Assembly: GCA_963556495.2 (NCBI GenBank)
Contig: OY747705.1
Coordinates: forward strand, 23,301,501 to 23,365,500
Direction: 5' to 3'
From: Valencia hispanica
Taxonomy: Eukaryota; Chordata; Actinopteri; Cyprinodontiformes; Valenciidae
Length of the DNA stretch: 64,000 nt
Shown piece by piece: positions 45,967 through 58,479 of the stretch; within the stretch, counting starts at the first letter, position 1, and every line of letters begins with the position of its first letter. A program made the position numbers and the translations under genes. The notes below the pieces were generated by a model that saw nothing but the letters and a program-made list of their open reading frames with translations, was not told where the DNA came from and searched no databases.

Positions 45967-46189
45967 ACAATGTATTTTTCTACATCTTAAGGACTAAAAA
46001 TGTTGTTTGCTCCTGTTCTTGGAGATACTCACATGGTCATGCTTCCAAACCCCTTGAAATATACTCACAAAGTTAAATTACTGTATTTGTTAAGTGACTC
46101 AGATGACCAAACCCCAATCCTTTGATATTATGCAGCCATTTACTACTCGATACTTTCTTCTACTTCAAACAGCTGAGAATCTGATTAGA

Positions 46190-46690
46190 TGTTGGAGCTG
46201 AAATTTGGGGTCAGGGTGGAGCTTCTTATGTGGTGGGAGTACCATCAGTACCTCCCACCCCCTTCCTCCCTTCACTGTCTCAGAGGAGTTCATGGCGAGA
46301 CCCCCCTCACACACCCTTCACTGACCAGGCGGCTGTGAGGCACACAGATACCCCCTTAAGGAGCTTTGCTCTCTGGAGGAAACTTAATCTCCTTTTTAAA
46401 CACCATCCCAAGGCTCCTTGCGATCCGTGAATAGAGCGGGGGAGGAGCTCGCTGCAGAGTATCTCCGAACCCACATGGCAGCCCAGCCCAAATATGAATA
46501 TCTTAGCCACAACGGAGCTCAGGAGCTCCAACGCCAGCACAGGAATTAGCCCTCCGACAGGCCACTCTAAATCCTCCTGCTTCCTCCTAAACGCTTCACT
46601 GGCTTCCACCTCCTGTACTCTTGTGCAACGCCTCCCTCTATTCATTCACCATCATACATGTATGACAGGTCGTGGCTGAGAGGCACAAAA
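46190..46690. promoter_or_regulatory. Candidate conserved non-coding block
   Basis: An evenly composed, repeat-free island from about 46240 to 46640, containing AAATATGAATATCTTAGCC and GGAATTAGCC. Overlapping open frames on both strands show no domain. Confidence 0.33.
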
Positions 46691-47057
46691 TGTTCAGACA
46701 TAAACTGTTTGAGCAGAGATTTAGGTTTATCTTTAAGAAATAAACTTTAGTTAATACACATGCACATTTCTGTTAAGTTTAAATATAAAATGTTTTGGTA
46801 AATTGACAAACTTTTATTGTTAAATATTTAATAAAGGTTTTTTTTTCAAAAAAAACACTCTAATCTAAAATATTAAAACAGGTTACTTTTCTGCACCCTT
46901 TTAAGTTTAAAACATGTCTTTCAAAAGTTTAAATTGAAAAGAAATTGCACAAATACAGCATTCCATTCACACACAGACTTCAGTCACCACCAAATTGACT
47001 TAAGAGTTTTCTCACAACAATTTTGCCAGTAAACCTCCAAGGACTCCATTTAAACTT

Positions 47058-47325
47058 TTAAGTCATGTTTTGGTGCTTTGGCTGCAGAGTGGGTCACTAT
47101 TGCGCTGTTGCCTAGAATCAAGAAGGTTTTGGGTTCTTTTTGCATGGAGTTTGCATGTTCTCCCTGTGCATGCTTGGGTTCCCTCTAGGTACTCCACCTT
47201 CCTCCCACAGTCCACAAACATGACTGTTTGGTTAATTGGTCTCTCTAAATTGCCCTTAGGTGTGAGTGTATAGTTGTTTGTCCTGTGTCTCTGTTTTGCT
47301 GTTCCCCCGTCATCCTCTAGGGGCT
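47058..47325 (+). mobile_element. tRNA-type SINE
   Basis: The tRNA-like head has GCGCTGTTGCC and GGTTTTGGGTTC (B-box-like). The typical body follows: GGAGTTTGCATGTTCTCCCT, CTTCCTCCCACAGTCCA, TTAATTGGTCTCTCTAAATT. Same family as 19690-19925 and, in reverse, 52340-52588. Confidence 0.75.
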
Positions 47326-47540
47326 GGCTCCCGAAAGGAGCAAGTTTCCATTGACTTCCATGTTAAAAATGCCAACTTCACAGCAGAAATAAACATATTT
47401 ACAGCCTGGTTTAAAAAACATTTTAGGTTTAATCGGTCAAGCTCACCACCATGACAACTCTGAGCTGGGGTTAATTTTTTTTATAACTCATTCATTTAGA
47501 TGTAACTTAAGTTGATTGACAGGTCTCAGATGAGCCGTCA
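47326..47540. repeat. Dispersed-repeat-like segment
   Basis: The text around CCATTGACTTCCATGTTAAA and ACAGCAGAAATAAACAT is a word series I recall as recurrent in fish genomes. No ends could be defined. Confidence 0.35.
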
Positions 47541-47548
47541 AACCCCCC

Positions 47549-48288
47549 TATTGTAATTTTCGGACTATTAAGCACACTTGAATATAAGCCGCACCAACTA
47601 AATTTTAAAAGAAAATAAATTTTGTGCATTGAAAAAAGAGGAGTGGATCCGAGGCACTCTGGTCAATAAAAGTCCTTTATTTAGTCTAAAGGGACATGCC
47701 AACGCGTTTTGACCACTCAAACGGTCTTCTTCAGGGCTTATATCATACATTTTGTGCATATATAGGGCGCACCTGAATATAAGCCTGACGTTTTCATGTT
47801 GTAACATGAGATATTTACACAGAAAGAGGATACACCGAAGTGTTATTTTCATTACCTGAGCCAGGTAATGTTTTTGCTCTGTTTGTCTGTCTGTTGGCAA
47901 CATAACTCAAAAAGTTATGGATGGATTTTGATTAAATTTTCAGGAAATATATCCAATGGGACCAGGAACAACTGATTACATTTTGGGGTTGATCATGAAG
48001 TGTGTATCCACCAACTGACCAGCGGTGCTAACCTCTACTCGTTCTCTCCCATGTCAGAGAGGTCACAGGCGGCTCCCCTCACACAGCAGCCCCAATTCTC
48101 CGCTCTCCACTGTAAGAGCAAAGCCATGCGTCTCATTAACAGATATTTTACTGGAAAATTACTTAAATTTAGAATTAGATAACATGGTGATGGGGGTGAG
48201 TGGGCCTGGCGGAGGTCTGAGTGCTTTTCTAGGTTCAAATTTAAGACATGCTTTTTTTTAAATGGCTTATAGTCTGAAAATTACGGTA
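47549..48288. mobile_element. TTTTCGGACTATAAGC-type miniature DNA element
   Basis: Left end TATTGTAATTTTCGGACTAT. Right end, reverse-complemented, TACCGTAATTTTCAGACTAT. Internal AATATAAGC and GGCGCACCTGAATATAAGC repeats are typical of this class. It contains at least two further repeats: the 47640-47740 segment and an AACTCAAAAAGTTATGGATG-type segment at about 47850-47995. Confidence 0.7.
47635..47745 (-). repeat. AACGCGTT repeat with hammerhead-like core (copy 1)
   Basis: Minus strand reads CTGAAGA (47728-47734), a stem GACC...GGTC, AAAAC, then GCGTTGGC and GTC. The order resembles the hammerhead ribozyme core known from Penelope-like retroelements (CUGAUGA-stem-GAAAC-short stem-GUC), with two core substitutions. 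It lies inside the miniature element at 47549-48288. Confidence 0.4.
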
Positions 48289-48559
48289 AAATTATATTTT
48301 TGCTGTGCATTTAATATAACGCTGCTTGGTCGAAAATGGGTTGAGATGATCTCATTTCTTCTTTACTTTACATATTGTTTATTAAAACTTGTTTTAATTA
48401 AAATTTACATGGTTTTAGTGAAAGTTATGGACAAACAAGGCTTCATGATTTTATTCAACAAAATTATTGAATTCGACTATAGAAGGCAGAGGAGTAGCAG
48501 AGATCCTACTCTACGGTTTTATGGCTAAAGCGCCCCCCAACCTCCGTAAGCTTCAGTTA

Positions 48560-48645
48560 GCTCAGTTACCTCACCTGTTGATTGCTGGAGTGCTGGAGAT
48601 AGACACCAGCATCCCCCCCCCCCCACGCAACCCTAGATGGTAGCT
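48560..48645. repeat. SINE tail fragment
   Basis: GCTGGAGATAGACACCAGCA, a run of C, then CACGCAACCCTAGA. This matches the usual 3' part of the fish SINE family seen at 47058, without its head. Confidence 0.5.
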
Positions 48646-48789
48646 ATATGTAGCCTAATTATCTGGAAGACCCTGGTTATCTTTTCAGTTGTCATGTCTT
48701 GTTTGTTCCCCTGAACAACACATAACTGTCCATGTTTGCTGGATGAAGATGGTTCACGACGACAACTACAGCTAGCGTTCTTTTCACTA

Positions 48790-49020
48790 AAACAGGAACT
48801 ATCAAAAAAGTCGAAAAGGCAAAAGGAACTCCAAAGCACTCTCATATAGAAAACGTTTGTTGTAGTGGCTTGGTCACTTTAAACCTTACTAAAAAACTCC
48901 AACGCGTTTCAGCAGTGTAGCCTTCATCAGAGAGTCAAACAGTTCTGACAGGTAAGGAGAGGTTCATAACAACTAACTTAACCAATCAGAAAGCTCCACC
49001 TTGCAGATGTGCTAGTCAGG
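48790..49020 (-). repeat. AACGCGTT repeat with hammerhead-like core (copy 2)
   Basis: Minus strand has exact CTGATGA (48924-48930), a 13-base stem-loop candidate, then exact GAAAC (48906-48910) followed by GCGTTGG. Both invariant hammerhead boxes are intact at the correct order and distance. Stem II is weak (AGGC/GCT), and the cleavage triplet and stem I are unclear. Confidence 0.42.
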
Positions 49021-51439
49021 TGACAAGTGTCTGTATATCAAACACCCAGCAGGTGTCATCCTTAGTAAATATAAACATTGTACATGAAACACACTGAACA
49101 TCACACATACATAAAATACATATGGTCTAAAAACACACTCAATAACCAAATTAAAAGCAAACAATACCGCGAGCAAAAAGTAAAAGAATAAAGCAAACAA
49201 ACCTCCAATCAAGGAAATCATGAAGTGATTGATCAAAAAAAAATTTGGGGAGACAACATCCTGGAAAGTTTTGGTTTGCACAACATTTGTTTCTTATGTG
49301 AGAGGAAGCAAGAATGAAACATGTTGCCAACATAAATCACTAGCAAGGAACGTGCTATAGGCTACATTTTCTTCATTCTCTACTTAAAAGTGGAGCTAAA
49401 TTGTTTTGTACCTCATGCAATATTGTGGTTAAACACAAACGGTTAAAGTTATCAATTGACAAACATTTTTCTACAGCAAAACAACATTTTGACAAATTAC
49501 AATTACAATTACACTTCATTCCTACACCACTGGATGCAGACGCACAGACATTTTCAACTTTACGCACAGAGTACAGTTAATTAAAACAATAATGATAATA
49601 AAAATAAAGATTCCCATGAGAGCATCTGAGCGTCGTCTCAGACCTGGACACCGTATTCAATGCATCTTGCTATCTAGGAGCTGACAACCGCATCCAGCTG
49701 ACAACAGACACGCTCCAAAGAGCCCGGTGTTGTGCCAACTATAGCGCAAAAGGGGAATGCTGCAGGATGTAGGGTACCTCCCGCTGAAGCGATAGCTTGC
49801 GGGTTAGAATCTCTTCAATTGGGAATTGTTCCCTCATTTGAAAATTTTAGTTGAAGTGCTTGTCAGTCTCCAGTTCGCAGCAGAGCGCGAATTTGGCCTC
49901 CAGAACAACATTAAGTTATGAGACATTCCATTCAGGCCACAGCTGGTGAACTATTAATATTTTAAGTGCGATCATTTAGTTTTGTTATTTAAATAGTTAC
50001 TGAGGCTACAGTCAGTGAATTTTGGTACTGCAGGGAAAAAGTTGCATGTGTTCATCTGGTTGATGTGATGGCACAATGTGGATTCTCTGTTCAGCTTCGG
50101 GTGAAATATTAATTCAAATGAATAAAAATTAATAGCCTACTTTTGAATATGCTATTATCATCTTAAAAATTGACAGATCAAAATGACAGACAAGGAAAAA
50201 GACGCTTTACATTAATCAGCTTACCGTATTTTTGCTTTTTTCTTTTACTTTTATTATTTATTCCTGTATCATTTTATTTTGTATATGGATGCTCAGAATG
50301 CAGGATTTAAATCAATAAGATGCATACTGTACACAAATGATTGGGTTTATGAGAGGATGGAGGGCTAAGAGTCTTGTTTGGGTTTATCGTCTATCTTATG
50401 TTGAGTGAAAGCATATGCTAAAGTAAGGTAGTAAGCAGCTCCAAAATACTGTCTGAACTTTTTAATTTGTTCCCCTTAAGTTCATTAATTTCTTTTGGTA
50501 TTTTATGTTTACATACTTAAAAGAAACCAAACTTTTCTTTTATTGGCACCCTTCATCTTAGACAATTGTTTACTGTAAGCATTTGTGCACTTAATTTCTT
50601 TTTTGTCAGCAGAATTTTGTTTATTTATTGTATGTAACTTTAGAGTACAGGATTGTATTTATTGTTGCATCAGCTCAAGATTAATGACACAATTTTATTC
50701 TGTATTTATTGAGTTATTTGTCAAAGACTCAGAAAAAACACTTTTATATTTTTTTGTATTCCAAAGTTCTGTGAACCTGGAATTGTTTTTTTTTTTTTTT
50801 CTGTTCAAGCAATAAGCTACAATTTGAAGAGTGTTCTGCTGGATGGTCAAGGGTTCTTCTAGTGCACTTATAACAGTAAAAATGTTCGAATTTCATAGTT
50901 TAACATTTTTGTGGAATTTTTTGAAGCAATGATCAATTGAGTTGGCAAAAATTATAGGACAATCACAAATGAAAGCACTGCAACTTTTCACAAAAGCTGC
51001 CATAACATCCGGTATTTTGGGCTGCAACAATCACAAAAAAAGTGCAGCAAAATCCTGGCCGGACTGAATGATATACCGATTATAAACAGATTCATCAGGA
51101 GTAACACAAAATAGTGCTAAGTTGTAAACCACCAGACTTAGTGATGAACAGCAGCCTGAAAGTAGCACTTAACACAGCCCTTAGAAAGGAACGTGATGAG
51201 CTACTGATACATTTAAAATGTGCTTTCTGGTACAGATCAATAACTTACTTTTCATGCCCTCAGGTTTAATGAATCGGTGACACTGGACAGTATTCAATCC
51301 TCTGTCGTACAACAGAGTTATTCTGAAACCATACTTTAGTTTAGATGATATTCCAGGTTCCAAGGCTTTTTGGGTATGTTTTTAGAAACATGGCACACTT
51401 GTTTTTGGGTGAGTTCTACCATCACTGTAGGCTTTCAAG
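49021..51439. other. AT-rich spacer
   Basis: No gene recognised. The piece 49620-49930 is more complex than its surroundings but unassigned. A T homopolymer is at 50788-50801. Confidence 0.4.
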
Positions 51440-51800
51440 CTCTCTGTTATCCTAAATCTCTGAGAGGAAGAAGATGCACAGATCTCTTCTTGCTCTCAGA
51501 AAACATTCTCTGAATCTCTCCCCCTTTCTTCTCCAAAGGGCAAGGATAAATATTAACCCTGACAGACTTGTGTGAAAATCTCTCCATTTTATTTGGAAGG
51601 AGGTGTGACAGATTATTGAAGAAGGGAGGATTCCTCAGTGGCAAGAGGTAGCAGCTCTCTTTGCTCAGACACTTTGGGACCCGTGCTCTGACATGCTCCT
51701 TTAGCACCCTGTCAGAAGACTATTCGCTAAGCAAACACAACCAGAGCTTTCTTTCCACAAGGCGAGCTCTCATAAACTCCCTGAAAAGGACTTAGAGTGC
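51440..51800. promoter_or_regulatory. Weak candidate non-coding element
   Basis: Repeat-free, evenly composed island. The 86-codon minus-strand frame within it shows no domain. Confidence 0.22.
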
Positions 51801-52339
51801 TGAGGAGCTGCAAGAAAACAAGATGTGGGGAAACTAAACAGACCTTACAAAGCCCTGGACATGGTGACTTTAGTCAACTTAACAGGAGTGTGGTGTTCAC
51901 TTGAGGGAGTAAATGGAAAGGCAAATTTCAGCTGCAGTTTATCTCAGCAGGTCAAAACACAGACCAGTCCTGCATTTCATGCTGACAAGTGAGCAAGCTA
52001 CAGCAGCAGAAAGGGAAGAATTTGAGAACAGCTTTTTTTTGGTGACCAATATTTATTTCAAGAGGTTTTCTGTGTTTGTTTATGTAATTCCCAAATAACA
52101 CTCAAATATGTCACTTCCGATTAAGAAAGCAAATTTTTATTGGACATAGAAAAAAAACAATACAGCATTAAGTTGTGATATAAAACCAAAAAGTGAAAAT
52201 CTATTCATCCACTTAGGTTGCAAGGGGGAAGGTGCAGATCTCTAGCAGTCACTGGGAAAAAGGCTGGATGCACCTTGGGCAGGTAGGGACACAAAGGACA
52301 AACAATCATGGATGCAAATATTCATGCCTAGGAACAATT
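51801..52339. other. Unannotated spacer
   Basis: Nothing recognisable. Confidence 0.4.
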
Positions 52340-52588
52340 AAGGCAAGGCAAGGCAAGGCAATTTTATTTGTATAGCACACTTTAAACAACAAGGCAAATC
52401 AAGGTGCTTAAGACCAATTGACCTAACATGTATGTTTTTGGACCATAAGAGGAAGACAGAGTCCCGGTAAAGAGAACCCAGACATGCACAGGGAGGACAT
52501 GCAAACTCCATGCTGAAAGACCCCAGGCTGGGATTCACACTCAGGACCTTCAAGACAATACTATTGACAACTATACCACCGTGCAGGC
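52340..52588 (-). mobile_element. tRNA-type SINE with L2-like 3' tail, minus strand
   Basis: Read on the minus strand: a tRNA-like head starting CCTGCACGGTGGTATAG, a B-box-like GTGTGAATCCC, the body ATGGAGTTTGCATGTCCTCC, then GTGCTATACAAATAAAATTG and (CCTTG)n at 52342-52361. The tail matches the LINE end at 36500-36590, as expected for a SINE mobilised by that LINE. Confidence 0.75.
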
Positions 52589-52591
52589 CTT

Positions 52592-52643
<52 letters not shown>

Positions 52644-52735
52644 TTTATTTAACCTTTATTTATCCAGGTAAACTATTTGAGAACCACTTCTCATTTACAA
52701 ACATGACCTGGCCTATCTTAAGTAAAAGTTGAAAA
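52589..52735 (-). mobile_element. Rex1/CR1-like LINE 3' end with (TTTA)n tail
   Basis: A (TTTA)n run at about 52590-52640, then AACCTTTATTTATCCAGGTA and ATTTGAGAACCACTTCTCAT. This is the reverse complement of the 3' end type seen at 24240-24300. It inserted directly beside the SINE. Confidence 0.7.
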
Positions 52736-54389
52736 GACACCCACATAAAGACATCTATGGATCTAAATGTGTGGTTGAATTAAACGGACAAAACCAGGCT
52801 TTCACTGTTTCTGTTCAGGCTAAATTTTGACAGGATATACGGGTTGTGAAACATCAAATCAAAAACAAAAGACAAGGACTGGTAAATCTTAAATACCCTA
52901 AAAATAAATAAATATGTCCATATATTGGATGATTAGAGCTCATTGATGACATGGTGGGAACATTCAGCCTTTCTAAACACTAACTTGAAAATGGTATCAT
53001 TATCCAGACTGGGTCCAAGCAAAGCAATTTTTGATAGTGGTGTGAGATTCTAACACTTATGTGATAATACAGTCCACACAGTGGCTTAGCAGAGCTGAAT
53101 GTGTATGAGGAATTTTAAACCTTGAGAACTAGTGAATTATGAAAAAGACTGAGGCTGCATTGATTTCTAAGACTGAAAAAAGTTTGTTTACAATTCTGTT
53201 TATTCACAATATTTAAGTTAATAAAAGGTACATTGATGGATGTGTTTTAACTCCTTGAACACCCTGAAGAATTGCAAACATCATTTGCAGTAAAACTGTA
53301 AAACATATATTTTCAGAGCATTTTAGTCATTTACTTCACTTATTGTAACTGTAGATTTGTAGCTGTGCAAATAGTGTGTAGTGCTGTCTTAAGCATTTTC
53401 AGGAAGTGTCACCTAGCTCTAACTTTTTTGCATTGGAAAACACTTTCAGAGTGAACTGTCATAATGAAAACATGACAAAGCCATTTGACTATATTGTTCA
53501 TAAACAATGTGGCAGGACTTTTCATTTTGATGACACTCATTGTGTTTACATACAGTAAGAGAAAACCAAATGATTGCCTCAGTCCGACTGATTTCAGACT
53601 TTTGAAATGCATGTATACACCTTAGTCTGGCTGAAGTCAAACAAAACTGGCCTACTTCTAATCAAGCTAACACGCCCAGATAATGCAGTCACAAAGACAC
53701 ATTTCTCTGCATATAAACAACATCCCAGCTTAGTCGAGCTATTAGCAGCCTGGCCATTCCCCCTTCCGGAAGTGACAAGACTGTGGCAGCGGGAATGACA
53801 ACATCAGTACGACAACAACACAGCCGCAACAGCATGTGTAACACAATCAAACACCCCCCCAGCATTTGTTTACTATTTGTATGTCGCTCTAGGCTAACCG
53901 AAAGAAGGCCATCACAAAAGGGCGCATGTCGCCACCTACCGTCACGGAGTTGAACGCACTTCATTGAATTATTTAATTTTCTAATTGACATGTAAACTTG
54001 GAAAAAGGCTCCCATTCTGGTTAAGGTACTAGTTGTATTATTATCATACCTCGATTTAGATGAGCGTGTAAAGGCACTGACTGACACGTTCATTGAAATT
54101 AATACTAGTTTTTGAGACATGAACTATCTACTTTGAGCAAGTTACTTTGGGTTATCAACAAGGTTTTCTGGTTTGTATTAATTGCTTTGTGAAATGCACA
54201 AGCTGTTGTGTAAATGTTAACGGTGATGTGCACCAAAGTGACTGAGAAAAACTGCAATGTAACATTTATGTGAATCCTGTAGCTAGTATATGAGCTCTGT
54301 GTTGCGTCTCTGAGTAGTGATGAACATAACACAGATAGTTTAACATTTATTTTTACATTTAAAAAATGAATTTGCACTTATTTAACACT
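52736..54389. other. AT-rich spacer
   Basis: No gene or clear repeat recognised. The 143-codon minus-strand frame at 53689-54120 has no recognisable domain. Confidence 0.4.
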
Positions 54390-56000
54390 TAACCGAGAAT
54401 TCGGACCTGCCCTGTGTTGTGTCTGACGCCTCCCTGAGTAATTTCCCCCCTGCTTTCTGCTAGCCCTGAATGAGCGTGTGGCTGGGAACCCACAGAGGAA
54501 GAAACCTCTATTACCTCTGGAGTCAAAACTGGGTCAAATGGTTGAACCAAGAATTAATTTACAAGTGGCCAAATTGAGCTTTACAGGGGTTCCGGAGGTT
54601 GTACAGGAAGACTGGCGTTGGAGGGTGTGAGGGTAAATGGAAAGTGAGTTCTTAATTCAGACTTGGACCCTAATGGGTGAAGTCCTCAGGGGGTGAGTGG
54701 GATCAGTATTTCACAGTTTCTACAATTGAAAAAGTGAGCTGATTAGATCATCCATTTGTTCATCATCTGTGCTCCTGTCTTAATTAGTATTCAATTTATA
54801 TGTGTGTGGTCTGTGTGTGTGTCTTGAAGCCTCTTTTAAATTTGCAGGGCTTTATGGGCTCTGAAATACATTTCTCTTGAGCCTCGAGCAGACTTAGATA
54901 CACTTGTCACATAATCAAATGTGAAATACAAAGCACTGTACGGTGAAAGGGCTTGGACTTTATTCCAGAGAAATAATTTAGTTTTTTTTTTTACCCCCTC
55001 TCCCCTCTCCAGACGGTTGCTTTCATGTCATTTAGATGAGTGGTTAATAAGGCAGGGCGTAAGAGGATTATGATCTGGTTGGGCCATGGCTGGTGGTGGT
55101 GGAAAAAGTATAAAGGAGGGGGAGTCCAAGCATCTAAAGCAGCCTGAGTTGAAGGAAGGGGGGGTATACATTTGGCTGGCAAAATACGGGGCAGGAGGAG
55201 AGTATCCTCCTCACTGTCAAGATTCATTTAGTCAGAACTAAGCACTCCCTACAGACCTGAGCCCTTCAATAGGACCATATCTTCTTCCTGTTCTTTGGGG
55301 CTCCAGGGGATTTGCTTTAAAGACTATCTATTTCTGTGTTAATGAAGACCTTCAAAATGGTCAGAAAGGTGGAGAACAGGTACTGGAAAGCCAATGAAGA
55401 AGGGAGAGCCCTACTCGATTTAGAAAGGGGACACTAACAGAATCGCGGCTTCATATCACAGCCCAATCCAGTGATGGTTTTATGGCTGAGTGTGTTGGAA
55501 GATTCAAAGATGGAGCTTAAGAGTTAGGGCTTTTTTAGTGGGCACTTCGACTTTCACATGAGAAGAAAGGAAGTTATTTAGGGAAAATCTCCTACAGGTA
55601 GAGCAGATTTCACTTGAGAATCTAGGTCTTGATGTGTTCTTAGAAGAACTTGGAGGATGGACCGGGCTTGTCGGCATGGAACGTGAAGAGACTCTGATTC
55701 TGACTACTATTGGGACTCCACTGGCTAAAGTGTCCTCTCATGCCTTTTCCAAAACCCAGGCACTGTGCAAAAGCTCATTTTAATAAATCTCTTTGGATCA
55801 GCTGCTGCTCGCGCCATCGAGAAGACACAAGCCTCACCATTCCGCTCCTACCTCCCCCCTCCTTCTGCCATCCTCATCCCCAGCAGAACCTCACACCCCA
55901 CCCTGCGACTCACAACGGCTGGTGCCAGGCTTCTCAAATGCATCTTTAATTCAGCAACTTTGAAGTGGCACTCCGGCAAATGCACTCAATCAATTATAAA
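54390..56000. promoter_or_regulatory. Candidate conserved non-coding block
   Basis: A long repeat-poor region containing CTTAATTAGTATTCAATTTA (about 54779-54798) and AATAATTTAG (about 54973). The more complex core is 55000-55960. No protein-like frame. Conservation untested. Confidence 0.33.
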
Positions 56001-56679
56001 TGAAATAATCTCCTTATGATATTAGAGATTTTTAAAGTCTAAGAAATACCGGGAGATTAGGGAGCCCAAATCAGTTTTAGCGGTATCTAAAGTGACAGCA
56101 GGAGAATCATTGGAGGGAGCGGGTAGAAACTTAAAATGATTATGTAGATCTGTGTCACTGCCGAATGTTTCTGCAAATCCCTGGTGGATCTACCGTAACA
56201 GAGGGAACAGATTATTTCTTGGCCTTATTTAAAGGGTTGGAGTTCTTAAGTGCCTTTTTTTTAAAAGGAAGCATTCATATATATTTACACATATTTACTG
56301 CTACCCTCTTTCCTTCTTCCCAGCTACTCCTGAAGCTTTTTCCACCCATCATTCACCCTCTGGGTTGCTCATGTATGTGAGCTTCCTCACTTATAGACTG
56401 GTAAAGATATTAAAGTTTTACCTCACAGCAACACTCAATTAGATATCTAAATAAATTATATAATTATACTGCAGATCTGTGGTCATTCTGTAAATTTTGT
56501 CTCTTTGGCTAAGGTGAGAGATAATAAAGTTTACATTTTATAAACAAGGATCAGATTTAATAACTAATATATTCAGAAATAAATGTAAAAAAATATATCT
56601 TTCTATAGCTAAATTGAGAGTTTATTTTATTTTATATGGCTCTGCCTTACTTACTGTAAACTAAACTGACTGTTTGGGC
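56001..56679. other. Unannotated spacer
   Basis: AT-rich, nothing recognisable. Confidence 0.4.
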
Positions 56680-57570
56680 AAGAAAAGCATTAATCACAGA
56701 AAGAGCCAAGAGGCCTATGGTAAATCTGGAGGAACTGCAGAGGTCCCCAGCTCAGGTGGGATTATTTATTGACGGTGTAAGTAGTGGTCTTGCAATTCAC
56801 AAATCTTGCCTTTAGGGAGAAGATAAAAGCTCCTGTTGAAATAATTTCATTGTAAATCCTGTATTCTCTTTAGAAAAAGCCATACAGGGACATGGCAAAC
56901 ATGTGGAAGAAGGAACCTTGAGACCAGATTTGATCTTTTTGGTCATACAAAGTAAAATGTGTGGTGGAAAAGTAATTCATTCTAAAACATTCATGGTGGT
57001 AGCAGCATCATGCTGTAAGGGTGCTTGTTTTCAGCCGGGGCAGGGAAAATTGACAAAGTTGATAAAGGGACTGATTACGCGAGGTGAAGAGCAGTCCTGG
57101 AAGAAAACCTGTTAGAGGCTACAAAGACTGAAGACTGTGGTGGAGGTTTGTCTTCCAGCAGGACAATGACCCTAAACATACTGCCAGAGCTACAATAGAA
57201 TGGTTTAGATCAAACCATATTGATGTGATAAAATGTTACAAAGTTCAAACCTAAATCAAGGATAAAATCTGTGGCAAGAGTTTAAAACAGCTGTTCACAG
57301 GCACCCTCTCTAATGGAGCGTGAGCTTTTTTCTTAAAGAAAAATTGGTAAATATATGTTTCTGCATGTGAAAAAGCTGGTAGAGATTTATACAAAATAGT
57401 TTTAGTTGTAATTGCAGCAAAAGGTGATTCTGCACATTTTGACTCATGGAATGAAAAGCAATGCACACCACATTTTTCAGACATTTATTTATTTACTTTG
57501 CAATACTTTGGGCTGATCTGTCAAATAAAATCCCCAAAAGTTCTAGGGGTATCAATACTTTGTAAGGCTC
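56680..57570 (+). mobile_element. Tc1-like relic, plus strand
   Basis: Contains the GGTGGTAGCAGCATCATGCT block (56996-57015), AGCAGGACAATGACCCTAAA around the second catalytic Asp (57158-57177), and a right terminal part ending ATCAATACTTTGTAAGGC. Many indels, and the left terminal repeat is lost. Confidence 0.8.
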
Positions 57571-58479
57571 TGAAACCCCTGGCTTTATTTCTGCCCATTT
57601 TTGCAGAGCAGCTGTTGTGTTTAGCCTCTTCAACCATTAGTCACAGTTGTAGAAATTATGACCCTACGAACATTTCTATCACGTTGGGGTTCATTCATCT
57701 TTGATTACACCTTTCAGATGATATAAATTACGCCTATCCAACACTGTTAGCTTGATGGATTACAGGGGCCTATATGAAACACGCTGATCAATATCATGGA
57801 TTAGTTCCTGTTTCAAGGCTGTGTGACTCTTTGGAAACACATTCCTAAAGTCTCCCTTAGCAGTGAGCCATGGCAGAGCTTTGCTACAGTTCGGTAATGA
57901 TGCTTTACTTTAATACAAATTGTACTTACGTATTACAAACAAGGCATGTTCGGCAGTTCAGGAACAAAGTCTCCTTTGCAAAAGACCTGTTATTAAAATG
58001 AATTTTGTGCCATTTCAATTATTTTGCATTATTCTTTTAAAAAGGGACTGTAAGGTTAAAGATAAAAACAATACAAAATTTCAAAAAATTTCATAGTGAA
58101 ATAATTATACTGTAACTTGATAACCACAACTTTCATTAGCTTTATATCTTCCGATAATATTCCAATTACTATTATGTTTTGTTCTTTTGCTGCAGAAAAA
58201 CATTGAGTGTAATACTGACAACCGTAGTCACAGTTTTTAGGAAGTTGGAAAATCAGTAAACACACAAGTGTGAGCAGTTTCTGCAGAGCAAGTATTTGAC
58301 ATCGTTAAGCACCTCTCAGACAGAAGGGATGTTTGGTCACCGTTTTTAGGAGAAATGGGTGACTACAGCAAACTGTAGGAATTTAGATTCATTTGCAAAG
58401 TGAAAACAAGACTTTTCTGAAAGCTTACAAAAACAGTTGGAGGCCTTTTTTTGGCCTAATGAAAATGTTCCATCTGGAT
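57571..58479. other. Unannotated spacer
   Basis: Nothing recognisable. Confidence 0.4.

Noticed and set aside
53689..54120. 143-codon minus-strand frame
   Set aside because: No recognisable motif and no start context or neighbours to support a gene.
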